A DNA stretch of 64,000 nucleotides from an uncultured Alistipes sp. (lineage in GTDB: Bacteria > Bacteroidota > Bacteroidia > Bacteroidales > Rikenellaceae): assembly GCA_947629705.1 (NCBI GenBank), contig CANREN010000005.1, forward strand, positions 1 to 64,000. The letters are read 5' to 3'. A program made the translations under genes and the position numbers. The notes under the pieces are model-generated. The model had not been told where the DNA came from. It worked only from the letters and a program-made list of their open reading frames with translations, and searched no databases. Positions 8,208 to 18,165 of the stretch are shown piece by piece (within the stretch, counting starts at the first letter, position 1; each line of letters opens with the position of its first letter).

Positions 8208-8858
8208 TTATTCGAGGGCCTCCTGCTGACGGCCGTTCATAAAGCGTTGTGCGAAGTCGATGATGTACGCGGCCGTCTCCTCGATGCCCAAACGCGACGA
8301 ATTGATACACAGGTCGTAGGTCGCGGCCTCGCCCCAGACGCCCGAGCTGTAATAGTTGTAGTAGGCGGCGCGCCGGTGGTCGATGCGCTCCATGCGCAGT
8401 TCGGCTTCGGCCGGATCGATCCCTTCCGCCCGGCACAGCCGTTCGATGCGGTCGGCGCGGTCGGCGGTGATGAATACGCTGACGCAGCGCGGGTTGTCGC
8501 GCAGAATGTAGTCGGCGCACCGTCCTACGAACAGGGCCGATTCGCGTTCGGCCACATGGCGGATGACGTCGCTCTGAATCTTGAACAGCGCATCGTTCGA
8601 CAGCACGTTGTTGACGGTTCCCGTGTCGCCCGTGAAGGGGCTGCGGAGGTATCCGATGAGGGTCGACAGCATGCGGTGCGACTGTTTTTCGTCGGCCTCC
8701 TCGAAACATTGGGGGGCTAATCCGCTCTGTTCCGCAGCCAAATCGAGCAGCTGCCGGTCGTACATCCGAATGCCGAGCCGTTCGGCGATGCGTTCGCCGA
8801 CGGCGCGCCCGCCGCTGCCTAATTGCCGGCCGATGGTGATGACGAATTTATCTTGCAT
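8208..8858 (-). CDS. Cytidylate kinase-like family protein
   Basis: A 216-residue P-loop protein: ITIGRQLGSGGRAVGERIA is the Cmk-like Walker A region (GSGG rather than GPxGSGK), and FVGRCADYIL and DHRRAAYYNYY match the lid/arginine-rich region of the AAA/cytidylate kinase-like family widespread in Bacteroidota. The classical CMP-binding insert is missing, so the substrate is uncertain. It overlaps the end of the MATE gene by 11 bp and is likely cotranscribed with it. Confidence 0.8.
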   Translation of the reverse strand: MQDKFVITIGRQLGSGGRAVGERIAERLGIRMYDRQLLDLAAEQSGLAPQCFEEADEKQSHRMLSTLIGYLRSPFTGDTGTVNNVLSNDALFKIQSDVIRHVAERESALFVGRCADYILRDNPRCVSVFITADRADRIERLCRAEGIDPAEAELRMERIDHRRAAYYNYYSSGVWGEAATYDLCINSSRLGIEETAAYIIDFAQRFMNGRQQEALE

Positions 8859-10251
8859 GGGAGGTCGTATTTGCAGGTTGAATCGAGGCCCGGAATCGGC
8901 GCAGCTGGCGCGTCAGCATGATGAACGCCACGATCGAAGCCATCAGATCGGAGAGCGGCAGGGCGCACCACACGCCCCAACTGCCGTCCCATTCGGTGCA
9001 ATGCTCGAACAGGCGGGGCAGGAAGATCAATCCGGGCAGCAGGAAGAGCAGCTGGCGCGTCAGCGAGAGGAAAATCGCCTTGCCGGCCATGCCGATGCTT
9101 TGGAAAAAGTTGGTCGAGACCATCTGGAACCCGATGATCGGGAAGAAGATGAACGCGAAACGCATTCCATTGATCGAGATGCGGATCAGTTCGGCATCGG
9201 AGGTGAAGAGCGAGACGGCCGTGCGCGGCAGAAATTCGCCGATGACGAATCCGCATGAAGTAACGGTTATCGCGCCGATGATGGTCAGCTTCAGCACCCG
9301 CAGCACGCGGTCGAACTGCCGCGCACCGAAGTTGTAGCCCGCGATGGGCTGCATCCCCTGGTTGATGCCCATGACGATCATCACGAAGAAGAAGGCCAGC
9401 CGGTTGACGATGCCGTAGGCGCCGATGGCGAGATCGTCGCCGTATTGTTTCAGCCCTTTGTTGATAAGAATGGCGATGAAACAAGCCGCCAGGTTCATCA
9501 GGAAGGGCGACATGCCGATCGAGAGAATGTTGCGGACGATCTTCCGCTTCAGCCGGTAGATGCCGCGCCGAAAATGCAGCAACTCTTTTTTATCCGACAA
9601 TAAATACAACTGCCAGACGAGCGAAACGATCTGTGCCAGCACCGTCGCGATGGCGGCTCCGCGGATGCCCCAGCCGAATCCGTAGATGAACAGCGGGTCG
9701 AGCGCCGTGTTGATCAATACGGTGTTGATGGTCGCGTACATCGACTTGCGGGGATGCCCCGAGGCGCGCAGTACGGCGTTTAGCCCCAGGTACATGTGCG
9801 TTACGACGTTGCCCCACAGGATGATGGACATGTATTCGCGGGCATAGCCGATGGTCGCGTCGCTCGCACCGAAGAAGTAGAGAATCGGATCGAGAAAAAT
9901 CAGGGCGGCCGCGCCGAAGAGAACGCCGAAGATCAGGTTGAGGATCACGACATTGCCCAATACGCGCTGCGCCGTTTCGTAGTCGCGCTGCCCGAGCCGC
10001 ATGGAGATGAGCGTGGCGGCTCCGACACCCACTAAAGAACCGAATGCGGCGGCGAGGTTCATCAGCGGGAAAGTCAGCGCCAGTCCCGAGATGGCCAGCG
10101 GCCCGACCCCATGACCGATGAAGATGCTGTCGACCATGTTGTAGAGCGACGAGGCGGTCATGGCGATGATGGCCGGAACGGCATATTGTACGAGCAGCTT
10201 GCGGATGCGTTCGGTGCCGAGCGCCAGCGCTGCCGATGGGGGATTCGTCAT
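8848..10251 (-). CDS. MATE family multidrug/cation exporter
   Basis: A 467-residue inner-membrane transporter with about twelve hydrophobic segments in two related halves (roughly 15-230 and 240-455). The MATE signatures MVDSIFIGHGVGPLAISGLALTFP (cut: MVDSIFIGHGVGPLAISG) and the second-half MGINQGMQPIAGYNFGARQ are visible. The family exchanges drugs or metabolites for Na+ or H+; the substrate here cannot be read from sequence. A TAATTTTG promoter box lies at 10272-10279, close to the start. Confidence 0.93.
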   Translation of the reverse strand: MTNPPSAALALGTERIRKLLVQYAVPAIIAMTASSLYNMVDSIFIGHGVGPLAISGLALTFPLMNLAAAFGSLVGVGAATLISMRLGQRDYETAQRVLGNVVILNLIFGVLFGAAALIFLDPILYFFGASDATIGYAREYMSIILWGNVVTHMYLGLNAVLRASGHPRKSMYATINTVLINTALDPLFIYGFGWGIRGAAIATVLAQIVSLVWQLYLLSDKKELLHFRRGIYRLKRKIVRNILSIGMSPFLMNLAACFIAILINKGLKQYGDDLAIGAYGIVNRLAFFFVMIVMGINQGMQPIAGYNFGARQFDRVLRVLKLTIIGAITVTSCGFVIGEFLPRTAVSLFTSDAELIRISINGMRFAFIFFPIIGFQMVSTNFFQSIGMAGKAIFLSLTRQLLFLLPGLIFLPRLFEHCTEWDGSWGVWCALPLSDLMASIVAFIMLTRQLRRFRASIQPANTTSHAR

Positions 10252-10271
10252 AATAAAGTCTTAACGCAGCG

Positions 10272-10279
10272 CAAAATTA
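10272..10279 (-). promoter_or_regulatory. -7 box upstream of the MATE gene
   Basis: Minus-strand TAATTTTG, about 20 bp before the start codon. Confidence 0.5.
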
Positions 10280-10432
10280 CGGAATTTTTTTCGAATGTCC
10301 GCACGTCGGGCGTTTCCGTTCGCCCTTTCTCCCGCATCTCCGCGTTCCCGCTTCGCCCTTGCTCCCGCCTCTTTCTGAAAGCAGCGAACGAACTGAAAGA
10401 GACGAAGCCGACTTGAAAGCAGCGAAACCGAG

Positions 10433-11908
10433 TTACTCAAACTCCCAGTCGGTGCCGTTCTTGCCGTCTTTCACGCGGATGCCCGCAGCAAGCAGCCCGT
10501 CGCGGATGCGGTCGGAGGCGGCCCAGTCCTTGGCGGCGCGGGCTTTCAGCCGTTCTTCGAGCAGCATTTCGACCAACGGCGTAACGTAATCGCGGCCCGA
10601 AGCGGTTCCGGCTGCCTTCTCGTCCTGCAACCCGAGAATGTCGAACGCATAGCGCTGCACGGTTGCCCGCAGCGTTTCGAGGTCGGCCGCCGTGATCGTC
10701 TCCTTGCCGTCGGCCAGCTGGTTGATGATGCGCACCCAGTCGAAAAGGGCCGAAATGACCATCGGCGAGTTCAGATCGTCGTCCATCGCCGTGCGGCAGC
10801 GCTCTTCCAATTCGGCCGGGTTCACCGTCGAACGGTCGGATGCGTGCAGTTTGCCGAGCGTTTCGATGCCCTTCATCAGACGGTCGAGCCCCTTCTCGGC
10901 GGCTTGCAGCGCTTCGTTCGAGAAATCGAGCGTCGAGCGGTAGTGGGCCTGCAAGACGAAGAACCGGATGGTCATCGGCGTGTATGCCTGCGCCAGCAGC
11001 TTGTTCGAACCGGTGAAAAGTTCCTCTAATGTGATGAAATTGCCCAACGATTTGCCCATCTTCTGGCCGTTGATCGTAATCATGTTGTTGTGCACCCAGT
11101 AGCGGGCCGGATCGTGGTCGAGAGCGGCCGTCGATTGGGCGATTTCGCATTCGTGGTGGGGGAACATCAGGTCCATGCCGCCGCCGTGGATGTCGAACCG
11201 TTCACCCAAATAGCGGGTCGACATGGCCGAGCATTCCATGTGCCACCCGGGGAATCCGTCGCTCCACGGCGAGGGCCAGCGCATGATATGTTCGGGCGAG
11301 GCCTTTTTCCAGAGGGCGAAGTCATAGGAGCGGCGTTTGTCGCTTTGACCGTCCAACTCGCGGGTGTTGGCGACGATATCGTCGAGGTTGCGGCCCGAAA
11401 GGCGGCCGTAGTGATAGGCGGCGTTGTACTTTTCGACGTCGAAATAGACCGATCCGTTCGAGATATAGGCGTAGCCTGCATCGAGAATCCTCTGCACGAA
11501 GGCGATCTGTTCGATGATATGCCCCGAAGCGCGGGGTTCGATCGAGGGCGTGAGCACGTTCAGCGCATCCATCGCGCGGTGATAGCGTTCGGTGTAGTAG
11601 TGGGCCACCTCCATCGGTTCGAGTTGTTCCAGACGGGCTTTCTTGGCGATTTTGTCCTCGCCTTCGTCGGCGTCGTGCTCCAGGTGGCCTACATCGGTGA
11701 TATTGCGGACGTAGCGCACCTTGTAGCCCAGCGCCCGCAGATAGCGGAACAGCAGGTCGAACGTTACGGCCGGTCGGGCATGTCCCAGATGCGGATCGCC
11801 ATAGACCGTCGGGCCGCAGACATACATGCCCACCCGCCCTTCGGTGAGGGGTTCGAAACGTTCTTTGCGCCGCGTCAGCGTATTGTAGAGTACCAGTTCG
11901 GAGTCCAT
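10433..11908 (-). CDS. cysS: Cysteinyl-tRNA synthetase
   Basis: Charges tRNA-Cys. The 491-residue protein begins at the ATG at 11908 ([16 protein letters not shown]); the frame is open well upstream, but those codons cross the promoter and are not conserved-looking. Class I signatures: HLGHARPAV (HIGH) and KMGKSLGNF (KMSKS). Zinc ligands are seen in [18 protein letters not shown] and HHECEIAQS. The C-terminal helical anticodon-binding domain is complete. Confidence 0.97.
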   Translation of the reverse strand: MDSELVLYNTLTRRKERFEPLTEGRVGMYVCGPTVYGDPHLGHARPAVTFDLLFRYLRALGYKVRYVRNITDVGHLEHDADEGEDKIAKKARLEQLEPMEVAHYYTERYHRAMDALNVLTPSIEPRASGHIIEQIAFVQRILDAGYAYISNGSVYFDVEKYNAAYHYGRLSGRNLDDIVANTRELDGQSDKRRSYDFALWKKASPEHIMRWPSPWSDGFPGWHMECSAMSTRYLGERFDIHGGGMDLMFPHHECEIAQSTAALDHDPARYWVHNNMITINGQKMGKSLGNFITLEELFTGSNKLLAQAYTPMTIRFFVLQAHYRSTLDFSNEALQAAEKGLDRLMKGIETLGKLHASDRSTVNPAELEERCRTAMDDDLNSPMVISALFDWVRIINQLADGKETITAADLETLRATVQRYAFDILGLQDEKAAGTASGRDYVTPLVEMLLEERLKARAAKDWAASDRIRDGLLAAGIRVKDGKNGTDWEFE

Positions 11909-11925
11909 AATTGCGAATTTTTCGG

Positions 11926-11933
11926 CAAAGATA
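11926..11933 (-). promoter_or_regulatory. -7 box of the cysS promoter
   Basis: Minus-strand TATCTTTG, 17 bp before the cysS ATG. Confidence 0.65.
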
Positions 11934-11950
11934 CGAAAATTTTTATTGGC

Positions 11951-11986
11951 GCGCCGCTTATGAAAGCGGTTCCTATGCGGTGGAGC
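11951..11986 (+). repeat. Repeat family 2, copy A
   Basis: Short intergenic repeat. It contains the stem CCGCTT/AAGCGG around ATGA, then GGTTCCTATGCGGTGG. Related copies lie at 16951-16989 and, inverted, at 50755-50790. Confidence 0.75.
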
Positions 11987-12040
11987 CTTATTGCGGTTCC
12001 GGATCGTTGTATCCGCTTCCGCTGCGGAATCCGCTGAATT

Positions 12041-12088
12041 TTTTGCCCTCTTGCCGAGGCGAAGTATCTTCGGCGAAACCAAAGATAT
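12041..12088 (-). repeat. Promoter-linked repeat family 1, internally deleted copy
   Basis: On the minus strand: TATCTTTGG at 12080-12087, hairpin 1 (arms ATATCTTTGGT and GCCGAAGATAC, loop TTC), CTTCGCCTCGGCAA, then GAGGGCAAAA. Compared with full copies, the hairpin 2 arms are gone, leaving only their outer ends. It lies between the divergent cysS and PPDK-like genes. Confidence 0.8.
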
Positions 12089-12099
12089 GAAATTTTTCT

Positions 12100-12107
12100 T
12101 ACCTTTG
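12100..12107 (+). promoter_or_regulatory. -7 box of the PPDK-like gene
   Basis: TACCTTTG ends 8 bp before the chosen ATG at 12116, so the transcript would begin at or almost at the start codon. Confidence 0.65.
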
Positions 12108-12115
12108 TGTACAAT

Positions 12116-15100
12116 ATGGATCACTTCGAACATATCCCTACCGACGAATCGCAATCCCGCTACCTCTTCATGAAGTACCGCATCCACCGGATTCTGCTCG
12201 TCTGTTGCAGTTACGACGGCTACATTTTGGAGGAGGACGGACGCATCGAAGCCCAGATCAACCGCGAATACCTCGATCTGCATATCTCCAATCCGCCGTC
12301 GTTCACCCGCGTGAGCTCGACGGGCGAGGCGCTCGAACTGCTCGAACGCGACCATTCGTTCGATTTCATTCTGACAATGTACAACGTCGGCGAGCCCGAC
12401 GTATTCGCCTTCGCCAAGTTAGTCAAGGAGCGTTTCCCGCAGATTCCGGTGGCCCTGCTGACCTCGTTTTCGAAGGACATTTACCGCCGCATCGAGGAGC
12501 AGGACCGCTCGGGGCTCGATTACCTCTTCTCGTGGCACGGCAACACGGAGCTCATCATCGCCATCATCAAGCTGATCGAGGACAAGATGAACGCCGAGGA
12601 GGACATTCTCAAAGGCGGCGTGCAGGCCATTCTGTTAGTCGAGGATTCGACCCGTTTCTACTCCACCTATTTGCCCGAGCTCTACAAACTGCTGCTGTTG
12701 CAGAACACCGAGTTTCTGAAAGATGCCTTCAACGAGCAGCAGCAGGTGCTGCGCAAACGGGCCCGTCCGAAAGTCCTGCTGGCCACGTGCTACGACGAGG
12801 CGGCCGAGCTCTACGACCGTTATAAGCACAACCTGCTGGGCGTCATCTCCGATGTCGGGTTCGTCCTGCATCGGCACGATCCTCCGGCAACCGAAAAGCT
12901 CGATGCCGGCATCGACCTCTGCCGCCGCATCCGCACCGACAATCCGCTGATGCCCGTGCTGCTGCAATCGTCGCAAACCCGGTTTGCGGAGGCCGCCCGG
13001 GAGTTGGGAGCCGGATTCCTCGCCAAAAATTCGAAGACGCTCCTTCTCCAGCTGCACGAATACATTACGTCGGAGTTCGCGTTCGGCGACTTTTTATTCA
13101 GAGACCTGCATACGGGGGCCGAGCTGGGCCGGGCGAAGGACCTGGCGCAGATGCAGGAGCTGATCGCGACCATTCCGGACGATGTGTTCGAATACCACAC
13201 CTCGCAGAACCATCTGTCGAAGTGGCTCTATTCGCGCGGCCTGTTTCCGCTGGCGGCCGCCATCCGAAGCTACGACAAAAGCCACTTCGCCACGGTCGCC
13301 GACCACCGCAATGCCTTGGTGGCCTCGATCCGCGATTACCGCACGCTGCTCGGCCAGGGCGTCGTGGCCCATTTCGACCCCGAGACCTACTCCGATGCCG
13401 TGGCCTTCGCCCGCATCGGCGAAGGATCGCTCGGCGGCAAGGCAAGAGGTTTGGCTTTCATGAACTCGATGCTCATCCAATACCGTCAGTACGACAAGTA
13501 CGAGGGCGTGCGCATCATGATTCCCCGCTCGGTGGTCATCGCGACCGAGTTTTTCGACGAGTTCATCGCCGAAAACGGCCTGCAATACGTCATCGAGCAG
13601 GAGTGTTCGGACGAGGAGGTGCTCAGCGAATTTGTCGCTTCGAACGTCCCGCAGCGGCTGCAGGAGGCCCTGAAAGCCTACATCCGCACGATCCGCAAAC
13701 CGCTGGCCGTGCGTTCGTCGTCGAAGTTGGAGGATTCGCACTACCAACCTTTCGCGGGCATCTACTCGACCTACATGATCCCCTACGTCGCCAACGAAGA
13801 CCAGATGCTGCGGCTGCTGCTCAAGGCGGTCAAAAGCGTCTATGCGTCGGTCTACTTCGCCGCTTCGCGCGCCTATATCGCCTCGTCGCAGAACGTGCTT
13901 TCGGAGGAGAAGATGGCCGTCATCGTGCAGGAGGTCTGCGGCACGGAGCAGGACGGGCTGTTTCTGCCCACCTTTTCGGGCGTCGCCCGATCGATCAACT
14001 GCTATCCGTTGGGCGACGAACGCCCCGAAGACGGCGTGTGTAACGTGGCGATGGGGCTGGGCAAAATCGTCGTCGACGGCGGCCGCACCCTGCGCTTTTC
14101 GCCCCGCTATCCGCACAGGGTGCTCCAGACTTCGACGCCCGAGCTGGCCCTGCGCGACACGCAGAACGAAGTGCTGGCCCTCGACCTGCGACCCGAGGAG
14201 TTCCGCATCTCGATCGACGATGCGGTGAATCTCAAACATCTGAATCTCAATGCGATCGCCGGACTGCGCAACGCCCGCCACGTAACCTCGGTCTGGGATC
14301 GCGACAACGAGCGCATTTCGGACAGCCCGTTCGACAAGGGCCGGCGCGTCATTACGTTCAACAACATTCTGAAATACAACACTTTCCCGCTGGCAAGCAT
14401 CGTCTCGGACATGCTCCGGTTAGGTTCTGAGGAGATGCGCTGCCCCGTCGAAGTGGAGTTCGCCGCCAACATGGACGTGGCCCCGGGCGAAAAACAGGTG
14501 TTCAACCTGCTGCAAATCCGCCCCATCATCGACAACCAGGACAACCGGCCGGTCGAATGGCAGGCGCTCGATACGTCGAACGCATTGATATACAGCGAAA
14601 ACGCCCTCGGAATCGGCATGATGAACGACCTCGCCGACCTCATCTATGTGAAACCGGACGCCTTCGATTCGCTCGCCACCGAACGCATCGCCGAAGAGCT
14701 GCTGACGTTCAATGCCCGTATGCGCGACGAAGGGCGCCCCTATATTTTAGTGGGCCCGGGCCGCTGGGGCTCCTCGGATCCCTATTTGGGCGTACCGGTC
14801 AAATGGACGCACATTTCCGAAGCGAAGGTCATCGTCGAATGGGGCATTCCGCAATTCGAGGTCGAGCCGTCGCAGGGCACCCACTTCTTCCAGAACGTTA
14901 CTTCGTTGGGCGTCGGTTATCTGACGATCGCCCCGTTCCGCGGCGACGGAACGTTCCGCATCGAGACGCTGGACGCCCTCCCCGCCGCCTACGAGGGCAT
15001 CTACCTGCGGCAGGTGCGTTTTCCGAAAGCGCTCTGGGTCTCCATCGACGGACGTTCGAACAAGGGGATGATCTGCGTCGAAAATCCGGAGCGGAAGCAG

Positions 15101-15190
15101 CGCGGTCAGATTTGCAAACGCGGCTTTGCCGCGAGCGGCACGACCGACGACGATGCAAACCCATTCGCCGACTCGATTCGGGGCAAATAG
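12116..15190 (+). CDS. Receiver-like/PPDK N-terminal domain fusion protein
   Basis: A cytoplasmic protein of 1024 residues. Residues about 25-150 and 175-330 resemble response-regulator receivers: the second has LLVEDS, a possible phospho-acceptor Asp in VISDVGF and a conserved-type Lys in FLAKNS; the first lacks the Asp (ILTMYN) and is probably degenerate. From about 420 the protein carries the ATP-grasp-like pyruvate phosphate dikinase/PEP synthase N-terminal domain ([12 protein letters not shown] near 438; [16 protein letters not shown] near 532). A C-terminal part with [16 protein letters not shown] near 880 follows. The swivelling phosphohistidine domain (TGGxxSHAA) and the PEP-binding barrel are not seen, so it is not a normal PEP synthase. 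Start at 12116 (ATG) is favoured over the upstream GTG inside the promoter box; ATG at 12170 is an alternative. Confidence 0.85.
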   Translation: MDHFEHIPTDESQSRYLFMKYRIHRILLVCCSYDGYILEEDGRIEAQINREYLDLHISNPPSFTRVSSTGEALELLERDHSFDFILTMYNVGEPDVFAFAKLVKERFPQIPVALLTSFSKDIYRRIEEQDRSGLDYLFSWHGNTELIIAIIKLIEDKMNAEEDILKGGVQAILLVEDSTRFYSTYLPELYKLLLLQNTEFLKDAFNEQQQVLRKRARPKVLLATCYDEAAELYDRYKHNLLGVISDVGFVLHRHDPPATEKLDAGIDLCRRIRTDNPLMPVLLQSSQTRFAEAARELGAGFLAKNSKTLLLQLHEYITSEFAFGDFLFRDLHTGAELGRAKDLAQMQELIATIPDDVFEYHTSQNHLSKWLYSRGLFPLAAAIRSYDKSHFATVADHRNALVASIRDYRTLLGQGVVAHFDPETYSDAVAFARIGEGSLGGKARGLAFMNSMLIQYRQYDKYEGVRIMIPRSVVIATEFFDEFIAENGLQYVIEQECSDEEVLSEFVASNVPQRLQEALKAYIRTIRKPLAVRSSSKLEDSHYQPFAGIYSTYMIPYVANEDQMLRLLLKAVKSVYASVYFAASRAYIASSQNVLSEEKMAVIVQEVCGTEQDGLFLPTFSGVARSINCYPLGDERPEDGVCNVAMGLGKIVVDGGRTLRFSPRYPHRVLQTSTPELALRDTQNEVLALDLRPEEFRISIDDAVNLKHLNLNAIAGLRNARHVTSVWDRDNERISDSPFDKGRRVITFNNILKYNTFPLASIVSDMLRLGSEEMRCPVEVEFAANMDVAPGEKQVFNLLQIRPIIDNQDNRPVEWQALDTSNALIYSENALGIGMMNDLADLIYVKPDAFDSLATERIAEELLTFNARMRDEGRPYILVGPGRWGSSDPYLGVPVKWTHISEAKVIVEWGIPQFEVEPSQGTHFFQNVTSLGVGYLTIAPFRGDGTFRIETLDALPAAYEGIYLRQVRFPKALWVSIDGRSNKGMICVENPERKQRGQICKRGFAASGTTDDDANPFADSIRGK

Positions 15191-15233
15191 ATGGTTGCTT
15201 TCAAATAAATTTGGCATTGCGCCCGACTTTTCG

Positions 15234-15241
15234 TATCTTTG
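15234..15241 (+). promoter_or_regulatory. Promoter of kbl
   Basis: TATCTTTG with TTTG at 15210-15213, spacing 20 bp, matching the Bacteroidota -33/-7 layout. The leader is about 25 bp. Confidence 0.7.
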
Positions 15242-15267
15242 TAATCAAACGATAAAAACAAACGACC

Positions 15268-16455
15268 ATGTACGGGAAAATCAAGGAACATCTGCAACAG
15301 GAGCTGTCGGAGATCCGCGCTGCCGGACTTTACAAGAACGAACGTATCATCTGCTCGCCGCAGCGGGCCGAAATCGAGGTGGCAGGCCGCAAGGTGCTGA
15401 ACTTCTGCGCGAACAACTATTTGGGACTGTCGGACAACCCGCGGCTGATCGAGGCGGCCAAGCGGGCGATGGATCGACGCGGATTCGGCATGTCGTCGGT
15501 GCGCTTCATCTGCGGCTGCCAGGACATTCACAAGGAGCTCGAAAAAGCGATTGCCGACTACTTCGGCACCGAGGATACGATCCTCTATGCGGCTTGCTTC
15601 GACGCGAACGGCGGCGTCTTCGAACCGCTCTTCGGCGAACAGGACGCCATCATCTCCGATGCGCTCAACCACGCCTCGATCATCGACGGCGTGCGTCTCT
15701 GCAAGGCGGTTCGCTACCGCTATGCCAATGCCGACATGGGCGAATTGGAGGAGTGCCTGAAAAAGGCGCAGGCGCAGCGCTTCCGCATCATCTGCACCGA
15801 CGGCGTCTTCTCGATGGACGGCAATGCCGCTCCGTTGGATAAAATCTGCGCATTGGCGGAAACATACGACGCCTTGGTGATGGTCGACGAATGCCATTCG
15901 GCCGGTGTACTCGGCAAGACGGGCCGCGGCATTACCGAACTGTTCGATCTGCGCGGAGAGGTGGATATCCTCACCGGCACCCTCGGCAAAGCGTTCGGCG
16001 GGGCTGTGGGCGGATTCACCACCGGCCGCAAGGAGATCATCGAGCTGCTGCGCCAGCGTTCGCGTCCCTATCTGTTCTCGAACTCGCTGCCGCCCGCCGT
16101 GGTCGGCGCAGGCATCGAACTCTTCCGGATGCTCGGCGAGAGCAACGAAATCCACGATCGGTTGGTCGCCAATGTCGAACATTTCCGCTCGGGGATGATG
16201 TCCGCCGGATTCGATATCAAACCCACGCAGTCGGCCATCTGCGCCGTGATGCTCTACGATGCGAAATTGTCGCAGGAGTTCGCCGCACGGTTGCAGGACG
16301 AAGGGGTCTTCGTTACGGGATTCTACTATCCCGTCGTGCCGAAGGGGCTGGCCCGCATTCGGGTACAGGTTTCGGCGGGGCACACGTTCGAACAGCTCGA
16401 CCGCTGCATCGCCGCATTCGTCAAAGTAGGCAAAGAACTGAACGTACTGAAATAG
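15268..16455 (+). CDS. kbl: Glycine C-acetyltransferase (2-amino-3-ketobutyrate CoA ligase)
   Basis: A PLP enzyme that cleaves 2-amino-3-oxobutyrate with CoA to glycine and acetyl-CoA, the second step of threonine breakdown. The 395-residue length is normal. Signatures of the alpha-oxoamine synthase family: FCANNYLGLSDNP, the substrate segment VRFICGCQDIHKELE, VMVDECHSAGVLG, and the Schiff-base lysine K241 in TGTLGKAFGG. No tdh (threonine dehydrogenase) gene is next to it, but an Lrp-type regulator starts 10 bp downstream. Confidence 0.95.
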   Translation: MYGKIKEHLQQELSEIRAAGLYKNERIICSPQRAEIEVAGRKVLNFCANNYLGLSDNPRLIEAAKRAMDRRGFGMSSVRFICGCQDIHKELEKAIADYFGTEDTILYAACFDANGGVFEPLFGEQDAIISDALNHASIIDGVRLCKAVRYRYANADMGELEECLKKAQAQRFRIICTDGVFSMDGNAAPLDKICALAETYDALVMVDECHSAGVLGKTGRGITELFDLRGEVDILTGTLGKAFGGAVGGFTTGRKEIIELLRQRSRPYLFSNSLPPAVVGAGIELFRMLGESNEIHDRLVANVEHFRSGMMSAGFDIKPTQSAICAVMLYDAKLSQEFAARLQDEGVFVTGFYYPVVPKGLARIRVQVSAGHTFEQLDRCIAAFVKVGKELNVLK

Positions 16456-16465
16456 AGCGAAACCG

Positions 16466-16945
16466 ATGGCAAGGACGCATTTGGATGCGATCGACCGCAA
16501 AATTCTGCGGTTTCTGATCAGCAATGCACGGATGCCGTTTCTGGAGATCGCCCGCGCCTGCGGCATTTCGGGAGCGGCCATCCACCAGCGCATCCGCAAA
16601 CTCGAAGAGGCGAAGGTGATTTTGGGCAGCCACATGGTCGTCGATCCCAAAATGTTGGGATTCGATGTCTGTGCGCATATCCGCATCACGATGAAAGACC
16701 CGCAGCTGCTCCAGAAAACGGTCGAGCTGCTGAAAGAGATTCCCGAAATCGTCGAATGCCACTTCATCACGGGCAGCGGGAATATCCTCGTAAAGATGTA
16801 CTGCGTGGACAACGAACACCTGATGCACACCCTCTTCAACGGGATTCTGCGCATTCAGGGCGTCGTCTCGACGGAGACTTCCCTTTCGCTGCAGGAGCTG
16901 TTCCAGCGGCAGATCGACATCAATTTCGTCGAGGATTCCGATTAA
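16466..16945 (+). CDS. Lrp/AsnC family transcriptional regulator
   Basis: A 159-residue protein: N-terminal winged helix (LDAIDRKILRFLISNAR, then ISGAAIHQRIRKLEEAKVI) and a C-terminal RAM ligand-binding domain (about 70-150; VECHFITGSGNILVKMYC). Members bind amino acids and control amino-acid metabolism. Its position 10 bp after kbl suggests a link to threonine/glycine use, which is inference. Confidence 0.92.
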   Translation: MARTHLDAIDRKILRFLISNARMPFLEIARACGISGAAIHQRIRKLEEAKVILGSHMVVDPKMLGFDVCAHIRITMKDPQLLQKTVELLKEIPEIVECHFITGSGNILVKMYCVDNEHLMHTLFNGILRIQGVVSTETSLSLQELFQRQIDINFVEDSD

Positions 16946-16950
16946 CCGGT

Positions 16951-16989
16951 ACGACCGCTTCTGAAAGCGGTCCCCGATGCGGCGGGGCG
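16951..16989 (+). repeat. Repeat family 2, copy B
   Basis: CCGCTTCTGAAAGCGG followed by TCCCCGATGCGGCGGGGC. It starts 5 bp after the Lrp stop codon and could act as a weak terminator stem, but there is no T-run. Confidence 0.75.
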
Positions 16990-17178
16990 TTTCAATTCGT
17001 TTCAATGCTTTTCAATACCCTCTTCTCTGCCGACCGTTTTCAGGAAAAATGGCGGGCAGCGAAGAGGGTGTTCGAAAGCAGGCGGTCGGCTACAGTGATC
17101 GAAAGCGGCATGACCGACTATCGCGCTGACCGAAAAGCGGCACGATAATGGGTGGGTAGGCAAAAAAACATACCGTCC

Positions 17179-18165
17179 ATGAAAACTGCCTATCTCGGAC
17201 TGGAACTCCGCTCTCCGGTCATCATCGCCAGCTCGCCCTATACGGCCGACGCGAAACATATCGAACGATGCGTCCGGCACGGCGCCGGTGCCGTCGTCGT
17301 CAAATCCATCTTCGAGGAACAGATCGTCCGACAAGCCGCGGCCCTCTCGCATTTGTCGCCCGACGCGGGCATGGGCGATGCCGGCGAATACCTCGAACGC
17401 TATCTCGGCGACGAATATCTCCTGCGCCACCTGCAAATCATCTCCTCCGCTCGCGAAACCGGCGTGCCGGTCATCGGCAGCATCAACTGCATCGCCGGCT
17501 CCGACGGATGGGCCGATTATGCCGTCGCCATGAAACAGGCAGGAGCTTCGGCTTTGGAACTGAACATTTTCCTGCAACCCACCGACCGGCATCTGTCGGC
17601 GGCCGAACTGGAACGCACCTATGCCGACACGGTCTGCAAGGTCGCCGCAGCCGCTGGCATCCCGATCGCCGTGAAACTGCCGCAGCGGCTGACCAATGCG
17701 CTCGCCGTAGCCGATTCGTTGTCGGGCTGCGGGGCACGGGGCGTCGTACTGTTCAATCGCTTTTTCGAACCTGACATCGATATCGAACGGATCGCATTCA
17801 CCGTCGGCTCGCCGTACAGCCATTCGTCGGAATTGCGTAACGTGCTGCGAACCGTTGCCTTGTGTGCAACGGCCGTGCCGCAGTTGGATATCGCCGTTTC
17901 GACCGGCGTCCACGACGGCAAGGCCGCTGTCAAGGCCTTGTTATGCGGCGCCCGCGCCGTGCAGCTTTGCACGGCCCTCCATCTGTTCGGTTATCCGATC
18001 ATCGGAGCGGTCGATGCGTTCATCGACGCATGGGCCGACCGGCACGGATTCGCTTCGATCGAGGAGTTCCGCGGTCGGATGGACTACGGTCATGCCGCCG
18101 ATGATACCTACCAACGGACGCAATACATGAAATACTATCGGGAAATCACCGAAAACGCGCACTAA
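17179..18165 (+). CDS. Dihydroorotate dehydrogenase-like protein
   Basis: A 328-residue TIM-barrel flavoprotein of the DHODH-like family. I start at the ATG at 17179 (MKTAYLGLELRSPVIIASSP); an upstream GTG adds nine unlikely residues. FMN-site patterns are visible (LRSPVIIASSPYT, AVKLP, GARAVQLCTALH), but the segment that holds the catalytic Cys/Ser in true enzymes (NxSCPN) reads LELNIFLQPTDRH, so it is unlikely to be the pyrimidine enzyme; pyrD itself is at 36854. Its stop overlaps the convergent ribH stop by 4 bp. Confidence 0.85.
   Translation: MKTAYLGLELRSPVIIASSPYTADAKHIERCVRHGAGAVVVKSIFEEQIVRQAAALSHLSPDAGMGDAGEYLERYLGDEYLLRHLQIISSARETGVPVIGSINCIAGSDGWADYAVAMKQAGASALELNIFLQPTDRHLSAAELERTYADTVCKVAAAAGIPIAVKLPQRLTNALAVADSLSGCGARGVVLFNRFFEPDIDIERIAFTVGSPYSHSSELRNVLRTVALCATAVPQLDIAVSTGVHDGKAAVKALLCGARAVQLCTALHLFGYPIIGAVDAFIDAWADRHGFASIEEFRGRMDYGHAADDTYQRTQYMKYYREITENAH

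Noticed and set aside
10370..10432. Near-duplicate TGAAAGCAGCGAA sequences before the cysS stop
   Set aside because: Only about 13 bp, twice, in a purine-rich spacer; too little to call a repeat.
12107..12115. GTG start for the PPDK-like gene at 12107
   Set aside because: The GTG uses the final G of the TACCTTTG promoter box; the ATG at 12116 is a more likely start.
17179..18165. Calling the DHODH-like gene a second pyrD
   Set aside because: The catalytic Cys/Ser loop is absent; a true pyrD is present at 36854.
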